From Afipia massiliensis (lineage in GTDB: Bacteria > Pseudomonadota > Alphaproteobacteria > Rhizobiales > Xanthobacteraceae): 64,000 nucleotides of DNA. The position numbers and the translations under genes are program-made. The stretch is from NCBI RefSeq assembly GCF_001006325.2, contig NZ_LBIA02000001.1:2605501-2669500 (forward strand). The letters are read 5' to 3'. A model generated the notes under the pieces. It was given only the letters and a program-made list of their open reading frames with translations. It was not told the origin of the DNA and did no database searches. Below, piece by piece: positions 1 through 10,700 of this stretch; position 1 is the first letter of the stretch; each line of letters starts with the position of its first letter.

Positions 1-1
1 G

Positions 2-130
2 GTGGTAATTATAGGTGTAGCTCTTACCGTTATATATAATTTCATGCCGGTGATTAAAGGGGCACCAGAGTTAAGATGGATTCTTGAAAACTTGCAGACA
101 ATCGAGAAAATCAGCCGCCTTCTTAAGTGA
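2..130 (+). CDS. C-terminal end of an unidentified, possibly membrane-anchored protein (partial)
   Basis: An open frame enters from the left edge and ends at TGA 128-130, giving 42 residues. The first dozen are hydrophobic (VVIIGVALTVIY), like the end of a membrane segment, followed by a polar tail with a short amphipathic stretch (ENLQTIEKISRLL). The stretch is clearly richer in A+T than the rest of the window, which could mark transferred DNA. No family is recognised and the N-terminus is outside the window. A chance open frame cannot be excluded. Confidence 0.4.
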   Translation: MVIIGVALTVIYNFMPVIKGAPELRWILENLQTIEKISRLLK

Positions 131-225
131 AGTTGTTTTGCATGTTAGGTTCAGCCCAATTGTGGTTCTGACTGTGTCGTGGTCAAATTTGACGGTAAGC
201 CGCTTTATTTCCACACAGCCGCAAC

Positions 226-518
226 TCACGTCCTCCCCGCGTCCTTCCAGCACATCTGATGAGCGGGCGGATAGGTCCGCTCCAGATCGGTCGCGCTCTG
301 GAACGGCTGGTTATTTTCCACGACCCCCTGCATGCAGGCGCAGTATTTCCGCAGCTTCGAAGGCTTCTCGTTGCTCGCCTTGCGCTGCGAGATGCAGGCG
401 TCGATCCATGCGCGGTCGGCAGCGATGAGTTTCGCCGCGAAGGCCGTGCCTGATAAAGTAACGGCGCTGAGAACCCCCAGCGCCGTTACAATCTTGAGCA
501 TGTGTTGCGTCGCTCGCA

Positions 519-519
<1 letters not shown>
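226..519 (-). CDS. Small secreted cysteine-containing protein, coupled to thiC
   Basis: A 97-residue protein with an N-terminal signal peptide (hydrophobic core LKIVTALGVLSAVTLSGTAFA, predicted cleavage after AFA). The mature part of about 70 residues is basic and holds four cysteines (DACIS, KYCACM, MCWKD), so periplasmic disulfides are possible. The start ATG at 519 overlaps the thiC stop as TGATG, which suggests translational coupling to the thiamin operon. A second in-frame ATG lies six codons downstream (499-501), so the start could be MLKIVT. A much longer open frame to 1236 on this strand lies inside thiC and is spurious. The function is unknown; a link to thiamin is only positional. 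Confidence 0.7.
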
Positions 520-2552
<2,033 letters not shown>

Positions 2553-2583
2553 TTATGAAAATTGCAGCTGATCTCGTTGCTCA

Positions 2584-3192
2584 TCACGCTGCCTCGGAAT
2601 AATCGGTGAGCCAGGCGCGCACGCGCGCGTCCGGATCGGTGTTCTGGGTGACGTCGCTGACGACGGCGATGGAGTTGGCGCCGGCGGCGAAAATCATTTC
2701 GGCCTGTTCGAGCTTGATGCCGCCGATGGCGACCAGCGGAATGTCGCCGATCAGAAGCTTCCATGCGGTGATGCGCTCGATGCCTTGCGGCGCGAAACGC
2801 ATCTTTTTCAGCGTGGTCTCGTAGATCGGGCCGAGCGCGATGTAGTCGGGCTTGTAGGCGAGCGCGTTGTCGAGTTCGGTCTCGTCGTGGGTGGACAGGC
2901 CGAGCGTTAGTCCCGCGCGGCGGATCGCATGAACATCGGCGGTGTCGAGATCTTCCTGACCGAGATGAAGATGCTGCGCGCCGGCGTCGATGGCCGCGCG
3001 CCAGTAGTCATTGACCACGAGCTTGGTCGGCGTGCCCTTGGTGACGGCGAGAGCCTCGCGGACGATGGCGAGCGCCGCCGCGTCATCGAGATCCTTGGCG
3101 CGCAGTTGAACGGTGCCGACGCCAAGTTTCGTCAGCCGCGCAACCCACGCGACGCTGTCGACCACGGGATAAAAACGATCAGGATACGGCAT
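2584..3192 (-). CDS. thiE: Thiamine-phosphate synthase ThiE
   Basis: Joins the pyrimidine and thiazole phosphates to thiamin monophosphate. The 202-residue protein is a single TIM barrel of normal family length. Visible family segments are the early VQLRAKD, the phosphate and metal region [32 protein letters not shown], the ALGPIYETT loop and the terminal phosphate-binding VAIGGI. The start ATG at 3192 overlaps the 3' end of thiG by 14 bases, so thiG and thiE are probably translationally coupled. Confidence 0.95.
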   Translation of the reverse strand: MPYPDRFYPVVDSVAWVARLTKLGVGTVQLRAKDLDDAAALAIVREALAVTKGTPTKLVVNDYWRAAIDAGAQHLHLGQEDLDTADVHAIRRAGLTLGLSTHDETELDNALAYKPDYIALGPIYETTLKKMRFAPQGIERITAWKLLIGDIPLVAIGGIKLEQAEMIFAAGANSIAVVSDVTQNTDPDARVRAWLTDYSEAA

Positions 3193-3967
3193 GCCAGAAC
3201 GGTGTCCCTACGACAGGGGTTGAAGGAGAAGCGAAATCGCGCGCGCCCATCAGGCCGGCTTCATATCCGGCGCGGCCGGCTTCGGCGGCCAGACGGAACG
3301 CGTTGCCCATGGCGACCGGATCGTCGGCCTTGGCGATGGCGGTGTTGAGCAGCACCGCATCAAAGCCAAGCTCGAACGCCTCGGCCGCATGCGACGGCGC
3401 GCCGATGCCGGCATCGACCACCAGCGTGATGTCGGGCAGGCGGGCGCGCAGCAGCTTCAGCGCATCGCGGTTGGTGATCCCGCGCGCACTGCCGATCGGT
3501 GAGGCCCACGGCATCACCACCTTGCAGCCGGCATCGACGAGCCTCATGGCGACGCTCAGGTCCTCGGTGCAATAGGGGAACACCTCGAAGCCGTCCTTGA
3601 TCAGGATTTGTGCGGCTTCGACGAGGCCGACCACGTCGGGTTGCAGCGTTTCGTCGTCGGCGATGACTTCCAGCTTGATCCACGGCGTGTTGAACAGTTC
3701 GCGCGCCAGCTTCGCGGTGGTCACGGCTTCGCGCACGCTCTTGCAGCCTGCGGTGTTCGGTAGCACGGTGACTTTCAGTTCGCGGATCAGCGACCAGAAC
3801 TGGTCGCCGGTCTTGCCGCCCGCAGTCTCGCGGCGCACCGATACGGTGACGATCTCGCTCCCTGCGGCGCGGATCGCGTCCTGCATGATCTTCGGCGAGG
3901 GATACAGCGCGCTGCCGATCAGCAGGCGCGAGGAGAATTCGCGGTCATAGAATTTGACTTTGTTCAT
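3179..3967 (-). CDS. thiG: Thiazole synthase ThiG
   Basis: Forms the thiazole phosphate ring from deoxyxylulose phosphate, dehydroglycine and ThiS thiocarboxylate. The product is 262 residues, a typical ThiG barrel. The Schiff-base lysine is in [10 protein letters not shown], followed by the conserved [40 protein letters not shown] and [13 protein letters not shown] segments. The start ATG 3967 (MNKVKFYDR) is chosen because the open frame upstream runs through a palindromic repeat and then overlaps thiS. Glycine oxidase ThiO from the same operon would supply dehydroglycine. Confidence 0.96.
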   Translation of the reverse strand: MNKVKFYDREFSSRLLIGSALYPSPKIMQDAIRAAGSEIVTVSVRRETAGGKTGDQFWSLIRELKVTVLPNTAGCKSVREAVTTAKLARELFNTPWIKLEVIADDETLQPDVVGLVEAAQILIKDGFEVFPYCTEDLSVAMRLVDAGCKVVMPWASPIGSARGITNRDALKLLRARLPDITLVVDAGIGAPSHAAEAFELGFDAVLLNTAIAKADDPVAMGNAFRLAAEAGRAGYEAGLMGARDFASPSTPVVGTPFWHAVS

Positions 3968-3987
3968 GACCTCGCTCCGCACACAAT

Positions 3988-4074
3988 CGTCATGCCCGGC
4001 CTTGTGCCGGGCATCCACGTCTTGGCCGCAGATCGAGAAAGGCGTGGATGGCCGGGACAAGCCCGGCCATGACG
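3988..4074. repeat. CGTCATGCCCG-type palindromic repeat between thiS and thiG
   Basis: An imperfect long inverted repeat: the outer ends are CGTCATGCCCGGC and GCCCGGCCATGACG, each half also forming its own hairpin around a CCGGGCATCCACG / CGTGGATGGCCGGG core. Related elements occur at 42178-42264, 62987-63078 and, rearranged, at 44556-44635, so this is a dispersed intergenic family of the genome. Confidence 0.8.
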
Positions 4075-4109
4075 GCCAGTGAATGCCATTGCCTTGAAGC
4101 GCACCATCT

Positions 4110-4307
4110 TCACCCTCCTTGCCGCGGCGTGAGAATTTCCACCGCGTCGTTGTCATTGAGCGGCGTTTCAGCCCAGCGCGCGCGCGGCACCACATCGTAG
4201 TTCACGGCGACGGCGAGATGCGTGCCTTCGTACTCGAGTTCGGCCAGCAGCGCGTCGACGCGCGTGGCTTTGGTCTCGACGCGTTCGCCGTTGACGATTA
4301 GGAACAT
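4110..4307 (-). CDS. thiS: Sulfur carrier protein ThiS
   Basis: A 65-residue ubiquitin-like sulfur carrier. The protein ends in the diagnostic Gly-Gly (TPRQGG) that is adenylated and converted to a thiocarboxylate, which donates sulfur to ThiG. It has the expected length and an N-terminal beta strand (MFLIVNGER). The start overlaps the end of thiO by ten bases. No thiF is seen in the window, so the adenylating enzyme must be encoded elsewhere. Confidence 0.93.
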   Translation of the reverse strand: MFLIVNGERVETKATRVDALLAELEYEGTHLAVAVNYDVVPRARWAETPLNDNDAVEILTPRQGG

Positions 4308-5323
4308 TGCATCACCTCGTTGTCGATGGCGCCGCGCTCGACATAGGCCAACGTCAGTTCCGCAAGGGCCGGCGCCAGCAGGAAGCCGTGGCGATAGAGC
4401 CCGTTGACGGAAATGCGCGTGGCCTCAACGGCGATGCGCGGCAGGTTGTCGGGGAAGGCCGGGCGAAGGCCCGCGCCGAATTCGAGAATGCGCGCTTCGC
4501 CGAAAGCCGGATGTACCGCATAGGCGGCGCTGAGCAGTTCGAGCGCGGAGCGCACGCTGACGCCGGTGTCCTCGCTCTCGATCGAGGTCGCGCCGAGCAT
4601 GAAGCGGTTGCCGTCGCGCGGGATCACGTAGAGCGTCCAGCGTGGATGGAGGAAACGAACCGGGCGTGACAGTTGCACGTCGGGCGTCTCGATCACGATC
4701 ATCTCGCCCTTGACGCCGCGCAGATCTGGATGCCGGTCGCGCGCACCGAGACCCCGGCAATCGATCACGATGCCGTTCTCGCCGGCAAGATCGTCAGGTT
4801 CGCAGTCGCTGCCGAATTTGATCGTGCCACCGGCAGCGGCGAGCTTCGCGTGCAGTTCGGGAAGCACGCTGCGCGGCTCGACGTGGCCTTCGCCGGCAAA
4901 GAACAGCGCTTCACGGAAACGTCCGTCGAGGGACGGTTCGAGTCCGGCGATGCCATTGGCATCGAGGCGGCTGTGATCGGTCGTTAGTCTCGCGAAGCGG
5001 TCGAAGTCGGCGCGGTCGCGCGGATGCGCTACGACGAGCGAACCGTTGAACGGCGTGTCCGGCACATGCTCGCGCCAAAGATCGAGCGAACGGATGCCGA
5101 GCCGCGTGATGACCGGCTCGGAGCCTTCGCGCTCGCACCACGGCGCGAGCATGCCGCCGGCCCAGTGGCTGGTCGCCTGCATCATCGCGGCGTCGCCGCG
5201 TTCATGCAGCGTCACGTCATAACCCGCGCGGGCGAACAGCAATGCCTGCCATGAGCCGGCAATGCCCGCACCGATAATATTGATGGAAGATTCCCCTCGC
5301 GGAGATTTGGCTTTCTGTAGCAT
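4298..5323 (-). CDS. thiO: Glycine oxidase ThiO (FAD-dependent)
   Basis: A 341-residue D-amino-acid-oxidase-family flavoprotein that oxidises glycine to the imine used by ThiG. The N-terminal dinucleotide motif GAGIAGSWQALLFARAGYDVTLHER is in place, followed by SHWAGGMLAPWCE, and the C-terminal FAD-binding end GLRPAFPDNLPRI with LYRHGFLLAPALAELT. No other in-frame ATG, GTG or TTG lies between 5323 and the start of the Rossmann fold, so the start at 5323 is firm, though it leaves only four bases to the riboswitch P1 helix. First gene of the thi operon. Confidence 0.93.
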   Translation of the reverse strand: MLQKAKSPRGESSINIIGAGIAGSWQALLFARAGYDVTLHERGDAAMMQATSHWAGGMLAPWCEREGSEPVITRLGIRSLDLWREHVPDTPFNGSLVVAHPRDRADFDRFARLTTDHSRLDANGIAGLEPSLDGRFREALFFAGEGHVEPRSVLPELHAKLAAAGGTIKFGSDCEPDDLAGENGIVIDCRGLGARDRHPDLRGVKGEMIVIETPDVQLSRPVRFLHPRWTLYVIPRDGNRFMLGATSIESEDTGVSVRSALELLSAAYAVHPAFGEARILEFGAGLRPAFPDNLPRIAVEATRISVNGLYRHGFLLAPALAELTLAYVERGAIDNEVMQCS

Positions 5324-5327
5324 CCCT

Positions 5328-5417
5328 GTCCCTTCGCCGGCATGACCCGGATCAGGTTCAAAGGGTCACCGCGCATTCTGCGGTATCTCAGCTCCACGCC
5401 GGAGCCCCCCTCGGAAC
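5328..5417 (-). promoter_or_regulatory. TPP riboswitch (THI element)
   Basis: On the minus strand the conserved thiamin-pyrophosphate aptamer is evident: the CTGAGA box near 5385-5392, then TACC, the sequence GAACCTGATCCGGGTCATGC, and the closing GGCGAAGGGA. A P1 helix can be drawn between GTTCC (5413-5417) and GGGAC (5328-5332). It lies directly upstream of thiO and should switch the whole thi operon off when TPP is plentiful. The AAGGGA that best fits a thiO ribosome-binding site is part of the aptamer, so control of translation initiation is likely. Confidence 0.95.
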
Positions 5418-5683
5418 ACACATACGATAGACCCGATGCTCCGGGGTTTCAATGGCCGGCCCCGCGATGCTGCATGGCTTTTCCGCATCGTGGGAACGCG
5501 TTTTCGCATCTCGCATTGCGAGGGCGGCACAAAACGACGCGGGTAAGGGTTCGTTGACCTTGCCGCGAGGCGATTGACGCCATTTCGCGCCAGTTTTCAG
5601 GAAGAGATCAGCCCTCGAGTTTACCCGGAATTATGCCGCCGGTGGTTAGGTCGGGAACTCGTTTCCACGATCTGGGACTGAAT

Positions 5684-7150
5684 ATGAGCATTGCCGGTCT
5701 CGACGACACCGGACACAAGCGGAGCGCGGCCGAGCAGGTTCTCGGCCAGGTGCCCGCGTGGCTGTGGTTCGGCGCGGGCCTCCTGCTGCTGTTCGTGATC
5801 GGCGGCAACCGCGCGCTGCAGGATGCCGACACGTACTGGCAGATCGTGGTCGGGCAATGGATCATCGATCATCGCGCCTTGCCCAGCGTCGACGTCTATT
5901 CGTTCACCAGGGTCGGCGAGCCATGGATCTCGTCGTCATGGCTGGCGCAGGTGCTTTATGCCGCGTCGTATTTCATGTTCGGCTGGGCGGGGCCGGTGAT
6001 CCTCGCAGGGCTCGGAACAGCGGTGGCGTTCGCGCTGCTGGCGCAGATTTTATCCCGGCGCTTTGCGCCGACGCATGCGATCATCGTCGCGATGGCAGCG
6101 GCCGTACTGTCCGCACAACATTTTGTGGCGCGTCCGCATCTGCTGGCGCTGCCGGTGATGGTGGCGTGGGTTTCCGGTCTGGTGAACGCCAGCGATGAGC
6201 GCAGGGCGCCGTCGTTCTGGCTCCTGCCACTCATCGTGCTGTGGACAAACCTACACGGCGGCTTCGTGCTGGGACTGGCGCTGATTGCGCCGTTCGCGCT
6301 CGATGCGGTGTGGAACGCCAATGCGCCGCAACGGATTTCGCTGGCGCTGCGCTGGGCCGCGTTCGGCCTGTGCGCCGTCGCCGCAAGCTGGATCACGCCC
6401 TATGGCTGGAATTCGCTGCTGGCGGCACGCAGGATTCTCGATCTCGGCAACGCCATGGCGCAGATCCCCGAATGGCAGCCTGTGGATTTCAGCAGCATCG
6501 GTCCGTTCGAGGTCTGTCTGCTTGCGGCGCTCGGATGCGCGCTCTGGCGCGGCATCGTGCTGTCGCCGCCGCGCATCCTGCTGGTGCTTGGATTGCTGCA
6601 CATGGCGCTGTCGCACAACCGCAATATCGAAGTGTTCGCGCTGCTGGCGCCGCTGGTGCTGGCGAAGCCGCTGTCCTTGCGGTTCGGCCGCAGCGATGTC
6701 ACGCACGCCTCGCAGGGCATTACGGGCAGTGTTGCTCTCGTCCTCGCGACCTCGCTTGCGATCTGGGCCTTTACTGCGCGTCACACCTTCACGCCGATGG
6801 TCATTCAGACACCCGCTGCGGCGGTCGATGTGCTGAAGGCCCGCAAGGCTGAGCGCATTCTGCACAATGCGGGTTTCGGCGGCTATCTCATCACGCGGGG
6901 CATTCCGGTGTTCTTCGATGGCCGCGGCGAACTGTACGGCGATGATTTCCTCGTCAGGACGTTCGATGCGCTTGCACTCAAGGACGTCGGCTCGTTCCTC
7001 GGCCTGCTCGAGACCTACAAAATCGGCGCCACGCTGCTGACACCCGCCACGCCGGCCGCAGGCCTGCTTGATCGCCTCGATGGCTGGCAGCGCATTTACG
7101 CCGACGATGTGGCCGTGGTGCACGTCCGCAAAGCGGGTGCCCCGCGATGA
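5684..7150 (+). CDS. Polytopic membrane protein, GT-C-glycosyltransferase-like, paralogue 1 of 3
   Basis: A 488-residue inner-membrane protein with about ten hydrophobic segments. After the first membrane helix comes an acidic-aromatic motif D47-A-D-T-Y-W52, then a loop with PSVDVYSFT and PWISSSWLAQV. This is the layout of GT-C-fold, lipid-phosphate-sugar-using glycosyltransferases, in which the first periplasmic loop carries the acidic catalytic residues. The soluble C-terminal part has FGGYLITRGIPVFFDGR and ends in WQRIYADDVAVVHVRK. The start at ATG 5684 is preferred over the ATG at 5633, because both downstream paralogues begin at the equivalent place. The acceptor and donor are unknown. 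The stop overlaps the next start as ATGA. Confidence 0.75.
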   Translation: MSIAGLDDTGHKRSAAEQVLGQVPAWLWFGAGLLLLFVIGGNRALQDADTYWQIVVGQWIIDHRALPSVDVYSFTRVGEPWISSSWLAQVLYAASYFMFGWAGPVILAGLGTAVAFALLAQILSRRFAPTHAIIVAMAAAVLSAQHFVARPHLLALPVMVAWVSGLVNASDERRAPSFWLLPLIVLWTNLHGGFVLGLALIAPFALDAVWNANAPQRISLALRWAAFGLCAVAASWITPYGWNSLLAARRILDLGNAMAQIPEWQPVDFSSIGPFEVCLLAALGCALWRGIVLSPPRILLVLGLLHMALSHNRNIEVFALLAPLVLAKPLSLRFGRSDVTHASQGITGSVALVLATSLAIWAFTARHTFTPMVIQTPAAAVDVLKARKAERILHNAGFGGYLITRGIPVFFDGRGELYGDDFLVRTFDALALKDVGSFLGLLETYKIGATLLTPATPAAGLLDRLDGWQRIYADDVAVVHVRKAGAPR

Positions 7151-8619
7151 CGACGCAAGGCCTGAGTGGAGCGCCGCCGCGCTCGGTCATGCCGGTGCTG
7201 GCCGGCATCGCCGTCTTTTCCGGATTGCTCCTGCTGGGCAACCGCATGCTGGCCGATCCCGACACCTTCTGGCAGATCGAGATCGGCAAGCGGATTCTGG
7301 ACAGCGGGTCGTTGCCGCAGCGCGATGTGTTTTCCTTCACCATGCAGGGCCAGCCGTGGATTTCCACCCAATGGCTGGCGCAGGTATGTTTCGCGCTGGC
7401 CTTTTCGCTCGCGGGCTGGGCCGGACCCGTGGCGCTCACTGCGGCATCGATCGCGCTCGCGTTCGCGCTTGTCGTCCGTGTCCTCGAGCGGCATCTCGAC
7501 GGCACCGCGGTCCTCGTTCTTCTCATGATGGCGTTCGCGCTGGCGTCGCCGCATTTTCTTGTCAGGCCTCATGCGCTTGCGATGCCGGTGATGGTGGCGT
7601 GGACCGCGGCGCTGATCGCCGCGGCGGATCGCGGCCAAGCGCCACGGCTTTGGTGGCTGGCGCTTATGATGCTGTGGGCCAATCTGCACGGCAGTTTCGT
7701 TTTCGGTCTTGCGCTGACCGGGCCGATTGCGCTCGACGCAGTCCTGAACGCCCCGCGTTTGTCGCGCGTTCGACTGATGCTGCGCTGGGTCGTGTTCGGC
7801 GTGCTGGCGCTCGCGGCGAGTTGCCTGACGCCATACGGCTGGAATGCGCTGCTCGCCGCGCGCAACATCCTCAATCTCGGCGACGCCTTGCTGCTCATCA
7901 CTGAATGGCGGCCGGTCGATTTCTCGCGATTCAACACCGTCGAGGCGTGCCTGCTGCTGGGCGTCGGTATCGTGCTGTTCAAGGGCCTGACCCTGCCGCC
8001 GGTCCGAATCCTGCTCCTGCTCGGGCTCGTTCACATGGCGCTTGCGCATGCGCGCAATGTGACCGTGCTGGCGCTGCTCGCACCGATCGTTCTCGCCGCA
8101 CCGCTGGCGATATGGTTTCCACGTTCGGATCCCGCGTGGCTGTCGGGTGTGCGTCCGCGCGTCGTGGCCGCATCTGCAGCCGTGGTGCTTGTTGCGCTGA
8201 CGGCTGTCGCGATCACGATGGGCCGATATGCGCCGCCGGCGGGCGTTGGACTTGCAGTCGCCGCGCTGAAAGCACGAGGCGTCTCGCGGGTGTTGAACGA
8301 CTATGATTTCGGCGGCTTTCTGATCGCGGCGGGCATTCCCGTCGCCATCGATGGACGAACCGAACTGTACGGCGAGCGTTTCATGATCGAGTTTGACCGT
8401 GCAATGACCTTGAAAAGCCCCGCGACGCTGTTCGACGTGATGGATCGATACCGTATCGATGCCACGCTGCTGATGCCCGCGACACCAGCAGTGAGCCTGC
8501 TCGACCGTCTTGAAGGCTGGGAGCGGATTTACACCGACAATGCCGCCGTCGTTCACGTGCGCAAGCCTGACGCTCCAGTGGGCTACAGAATCAGGTCAGC
8601 CGAAAGCGTGCGGCGATGA
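7147..8619 (+). CDS. Polytopic membrane protein, GT-C-glycosyltransferase-like, paralogue 2 of 3
   Basis: 490 residues, clearly homologous along its whole length to the genes on both sides. The first-loop motif reads D37-P-D-T-F-W42, with a Phe where the neighbours have Tyr. The loop QRDVFSFT, PWISTQWLAQV and the central ANLHGSFVFGLAL follow. The C-terminal domain has NDYDFGGFLI and IDGRTELYGERF and closes with WERIYTDNAAVVHVRK. It starts inside the stop of paralogue 1 and overlaps paralogue 3 by ATGA, so all three are very likely one transcript with coupled translation. GT-C assignment is by motif layout only; no substrate can be inferred. Confidence 0.75.
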   Translation: MTTQGLSGAPPRSVMPVLAGIAVFSGLLLLGNRMLADPDTFWQIEIGKRILDSGSLPQRDVFSFTMQGQPWISTQWLAQVCFALAFSLAGWAGPVALTAASIALAFALVVRVLERHLDGTAVLVLLMMAFALASPHFLVRPHALAMPVMVAWTAALIAAADRGQAPRLWWLALMMLWANLHGSFVFGLALTGPIALDAVLNAPRLSRVRLMLRWVVFGVLALAASCLTPYGWNALLAARNILNLGDALLLITEWRPVDFSRFNTVEACLLLGVGIVLFKGLTLPPVRILLLLGLVHMALAHARNVTVLALLAPIVLAAPLAIWFPRSDPAWLSGVRPRVVAASAAVVLVALTAVAITMGRYAPPAGVGLAVAALKARGVSRVLNDYDFGGFLIAAGIPVAIDGRTELYGERFMIEFDRAMTLKSPATLFDVMDRYRIDATLLMPATPAVSLLDRLEGWERIYTDNAAVVHVRKPDAPVGYRIRSAESVRR

Positions 8620-10100
8620 GCGTACAGGCGATCGATGCCGCACAGGCGGAACGCAATACGTTGCCCCTGTGGGTCGGCCTGATCGTCTATGCCGTGATGC
8701 TGGCTGCGGGCAATCGCCTGCTGCACGATCCGGATACGTACTGGCAGATCGCGGTCGGCCAGTGGATGGTCGATCATCGCGCCGTGCCGTGGACCGACAC
8801 ATTCTCATTCACGATGCAGGGGCAGCCGTGGCTATCGACCCAATGGCTGGCGCAGGTGATCTACAGCCAGTTCTATGCATGGTTTGGCTGGGCCGGCCCC
8901 GTCGCGTTGGCGGCGCTTGCAATCGCGGCGACGTATGCGCTGCTCACCCGGTTTCTGGTTCGCTATCTGGCCGACGTGCCGGTGATGATCCTTCTCCCGG
9001 TGTCTTTTTTGATGGCGCTGCCGCATCTGTACGCGCGCCCTCATGTGCTGGCGTTGCCGGTGATGGTCGCGTGGGTGGGCGCGCTGTTGACTGCAGCGGA
9101 ACGCCGCGAGGCGCCGCCGTTCGTGCTCGTCCTGTTGATCACGCTCTGGGCCAATCTGCACGGCGGCTTCGTGCTGGGTCTGATGCTGATCGGGCCGATT
9201 GCGCTCGACGCCGTTCTGAATGCCGAAGGGCCGGCGCGGATGCGGCTGATGATGCGCTGGTTCGTTTTCGGCCTGGTCGCGCTCGCGGCCAGTTGCGCCA
9301 CGCCCTACGGATGGAATTCGTTGCTGGCGGCGCGGGCCATTCTTAATCTCGGCGAGGCGCTGAAGCTGATCCGTGAATGGGCGCCCGCCGATTTCAGTTT
9401 TCTCGGGCCAATCGAGGCCGGTGTTCTTCTGATCGTCGCACTGGCGTTCATGCGCGGCATGAAGCTGCCGCTGATGCGCAACGTGCTGTTCGTCGGCTTG
9501 CTTTACATGGCGCTGGCGCACATCCGGAATGCCGACGTGTTCGCGCTGCTGGGGCCGATGGTGGTCGCAGCGCCGCTCGCCGCTCAGTTCGGCGGCCGCG
9601 GCAACGAAGTTGGCTTGGCGTTTCCGCAGCCGCATGGGTTTGCGGTGTCGGTCGCCGTCGCCTTGATGATCGCGCTGACGGCCGGCGCGTTCGCGGTGAA
9701 CCGGTATCGTCCGGCCGAAAATGTAACGCCCGTGGCGGCGGTCAAATTTCTCAAGGAGCGCGGCGCGCAACGCGTGTTCAACGATTACGAGTTCGGCGGC
9801 TACATGATCGCGCGGGGCGTCGCGCCCTATATCGACGGCCGCACCGAACTCTATGGCGAGAAGTTCGTCCTCGAGCACAAAGCCGCAAGCAGGCTGCTGA
9901 ATCCTGTTGGATTTTTCGAACTGCTGGAGCGGTACAGGATCGACGCGACGTTGCTGAACCGGACCTCGCCGGCAGCGCTTATCCTGGATCAGGTCGACGG
10001 CTGGCAAAAAGTCTTCAGCGACGATCAGGTGGTGGTTCATGTCCGCGACGCATCGGCGCGTCACACAGCCGAACCAAAAATAAAGCCGGCTTCAAACTGA
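8616..10100 (+). CDS. Polytopic membrane protein, GT-C-glycosyltransferase-like, paralogue 3 of 3
   Basis: 494 residues, third member of the tandem. The first-loop motif is D38-P-D-T-Y-W43, with TDTFSFT and PWLSTQWLAQV; the central ANLHGGFVLGLMLIGPIALD is nearly the same as in paralogue 2. The C-terminal part has NDYEFGGYMIARG, YIDGRTELYGEKF and a closing WQKVFSDDQVVVHVRD. The stop codon lies within an 8-base-arm hairpin (10086-10106) that may be a weak terminator or 3' stabiliser, and a palindromic repeat follows. Likely acts in transfer of a lipid-linked sugar at the inner membrane, but that is inference. Confidence 0.75.
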   Translation: MSVQAIDAAQAERNTLPLWVGLIVYAVMLAAGNRLLHDPDTYWQIAVGQWMVDHRAVPWTDTFSFTMQGQPWLSTQWLAQVIYSQFYAWFGWAGPVALAALAIAATYALLTRFLVRYLADVPVMILLPVSFLMALPHLYARPHVLALPVMVAWVGALLTAAERREAPPFVLVLLITLWANLHGGFVLGLMLIGPIALDAVLNAEGPARMRLMMRWFVFGLVALAASCATPYGWNSLLAARAILNLGEALKLIREWAPADFSFLGPIEAGVLLIVALAFMRGMKLPLMRNVLFVGLLYMALAHIRNADVFALLGPMVVAAPLAAQFGGRGNEVGLAFPQPHGFAVSVAVALMIALTAGAFAVNRYRPAENVTPVAAVKFLKERGAQRVFNDYEFGGYMIARGVAPYIDGRTELYGEKFVLEHKAASRLLNPVGFFELLERYRIDATLLNRTSPAALILDQVDGWQKVFSDDQVVVHVRDASARHTAEPKIKPASN

Positions 10101-10129
10101 AGCCGGGACTCTATGGAATTTCATACAGT

Positions 10130-10206
10130 CGTTGCGAGGAGCGTAGCGACGAAGCAATCCATTTTGGGCGCCCAAGACTGGATTGCTTCGCTTCGCTCGC
10201 AATGAC
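10130..10206. repeat. GCAATGAC-type palindromic repeat
   Basis: An imperfect inverted repeat with ends GTTGCGAGGAGCG / CGCTCGCAATGACG and inner arms GAAGCAATCCA / TGGATTGCTTCG. Members of the same family are at 25073-25154 and 39647-39762. It lies between two convergent genes and ends three bases before the stop of the transglycosylase gene. Confidence 0.8.
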
Positions 10207-10208
10207 GT

Positions 10209-10700
10209 TTAATGACGATGCCGCCGCGCGCGGCGCGGAATCTCCTGCGCATTCGCATCGAACAGCGTGATTGACGGTTCAGCCCACGCCTGAACCTGCT
10301 GACGCGGCAGCAATCCCTGGCGCTTGGCCGCATAATAATAGCCGCCCGCATAGTAGGCGACGGCGCGGTTGTGGTTGCCGCCCGCGGCGCGATACGCGCC
10401 CGCGAGATATTTCACGGCATAGGTCAGATTGGTGTCGGGATCGAGCAGGCCCTGCGCGCTGCCGGTGTAGCCGACGCCGCGCGCGGTCGCGAGCTTGATC
10501 TGCATCATGCCGTAATTGCCCTTGCTGACGGCGCGCGGATTGTAGCGGCTCTCGCGCACGATCACGCGATGCACGAGTTCAACGGGAACGCCGTTCGCAG
10601 CGGCGTGACTTGCAACCATGGATTCGTAGTTGGCGCGTTGTGCGCTGGCGGGATGAATCAGCATCATCGCCGCTGCCGCGGCGAGCAAAATTCGTTTCAT
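10209..10700 (-). CDS. Small periplasmic lytic transglycosylase (SLT domain)
   Basis: A 163-residue exported protein. It has a signal peptide (MKRILLAAAAAMMLIHPASA) and then a compact SLT domain: RESRYNPRAVS with the catalytic Glu, GNYGMMQIKLATARG, LLDPDTNLTYAVKYLAG and NHNRAVAYYAGGYYY. It would cleave peptidoglycan glycan strands, forming anhydromuramic ends. The start at ATG 10700 has GAGG nine bases upstream and a proper signal peptide; the open frame continues to 10757 but adds an unlikely extension. The tail is Arg/His-rich (RRARRHRH). Confidence 0.9.
   Translation of the reverse strand: MKRILLAAAAAMMLIHPASAQRANYESMVASHAAANGVPVELVHRVIVRESRYNPRAVSKGNYGMMQIKLATARGVGYTGSAQGLLDPDTNLTYAVKYLAGAYRAAGGNHNRAVAYYAGGYYYAAKRQGLLPRQQVQAWAEPSITLFDANAQEIPRRARRHRH

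Noticed and set aside
7096-8556. 486-codon antisense frame over paralogues 1 and 2
   Set aside because: Overlaps two well-supported membrane protein genes; composition (Arg, Gln, His) is that of a shadow frame.
10106-10206. Possible rho-independent terminator after the GT-C-like genes
   Set aside because: The hairpin at 10086-10106 overlaps the stop codon and lacks a U-run; listed only as a note with the third paralogue.
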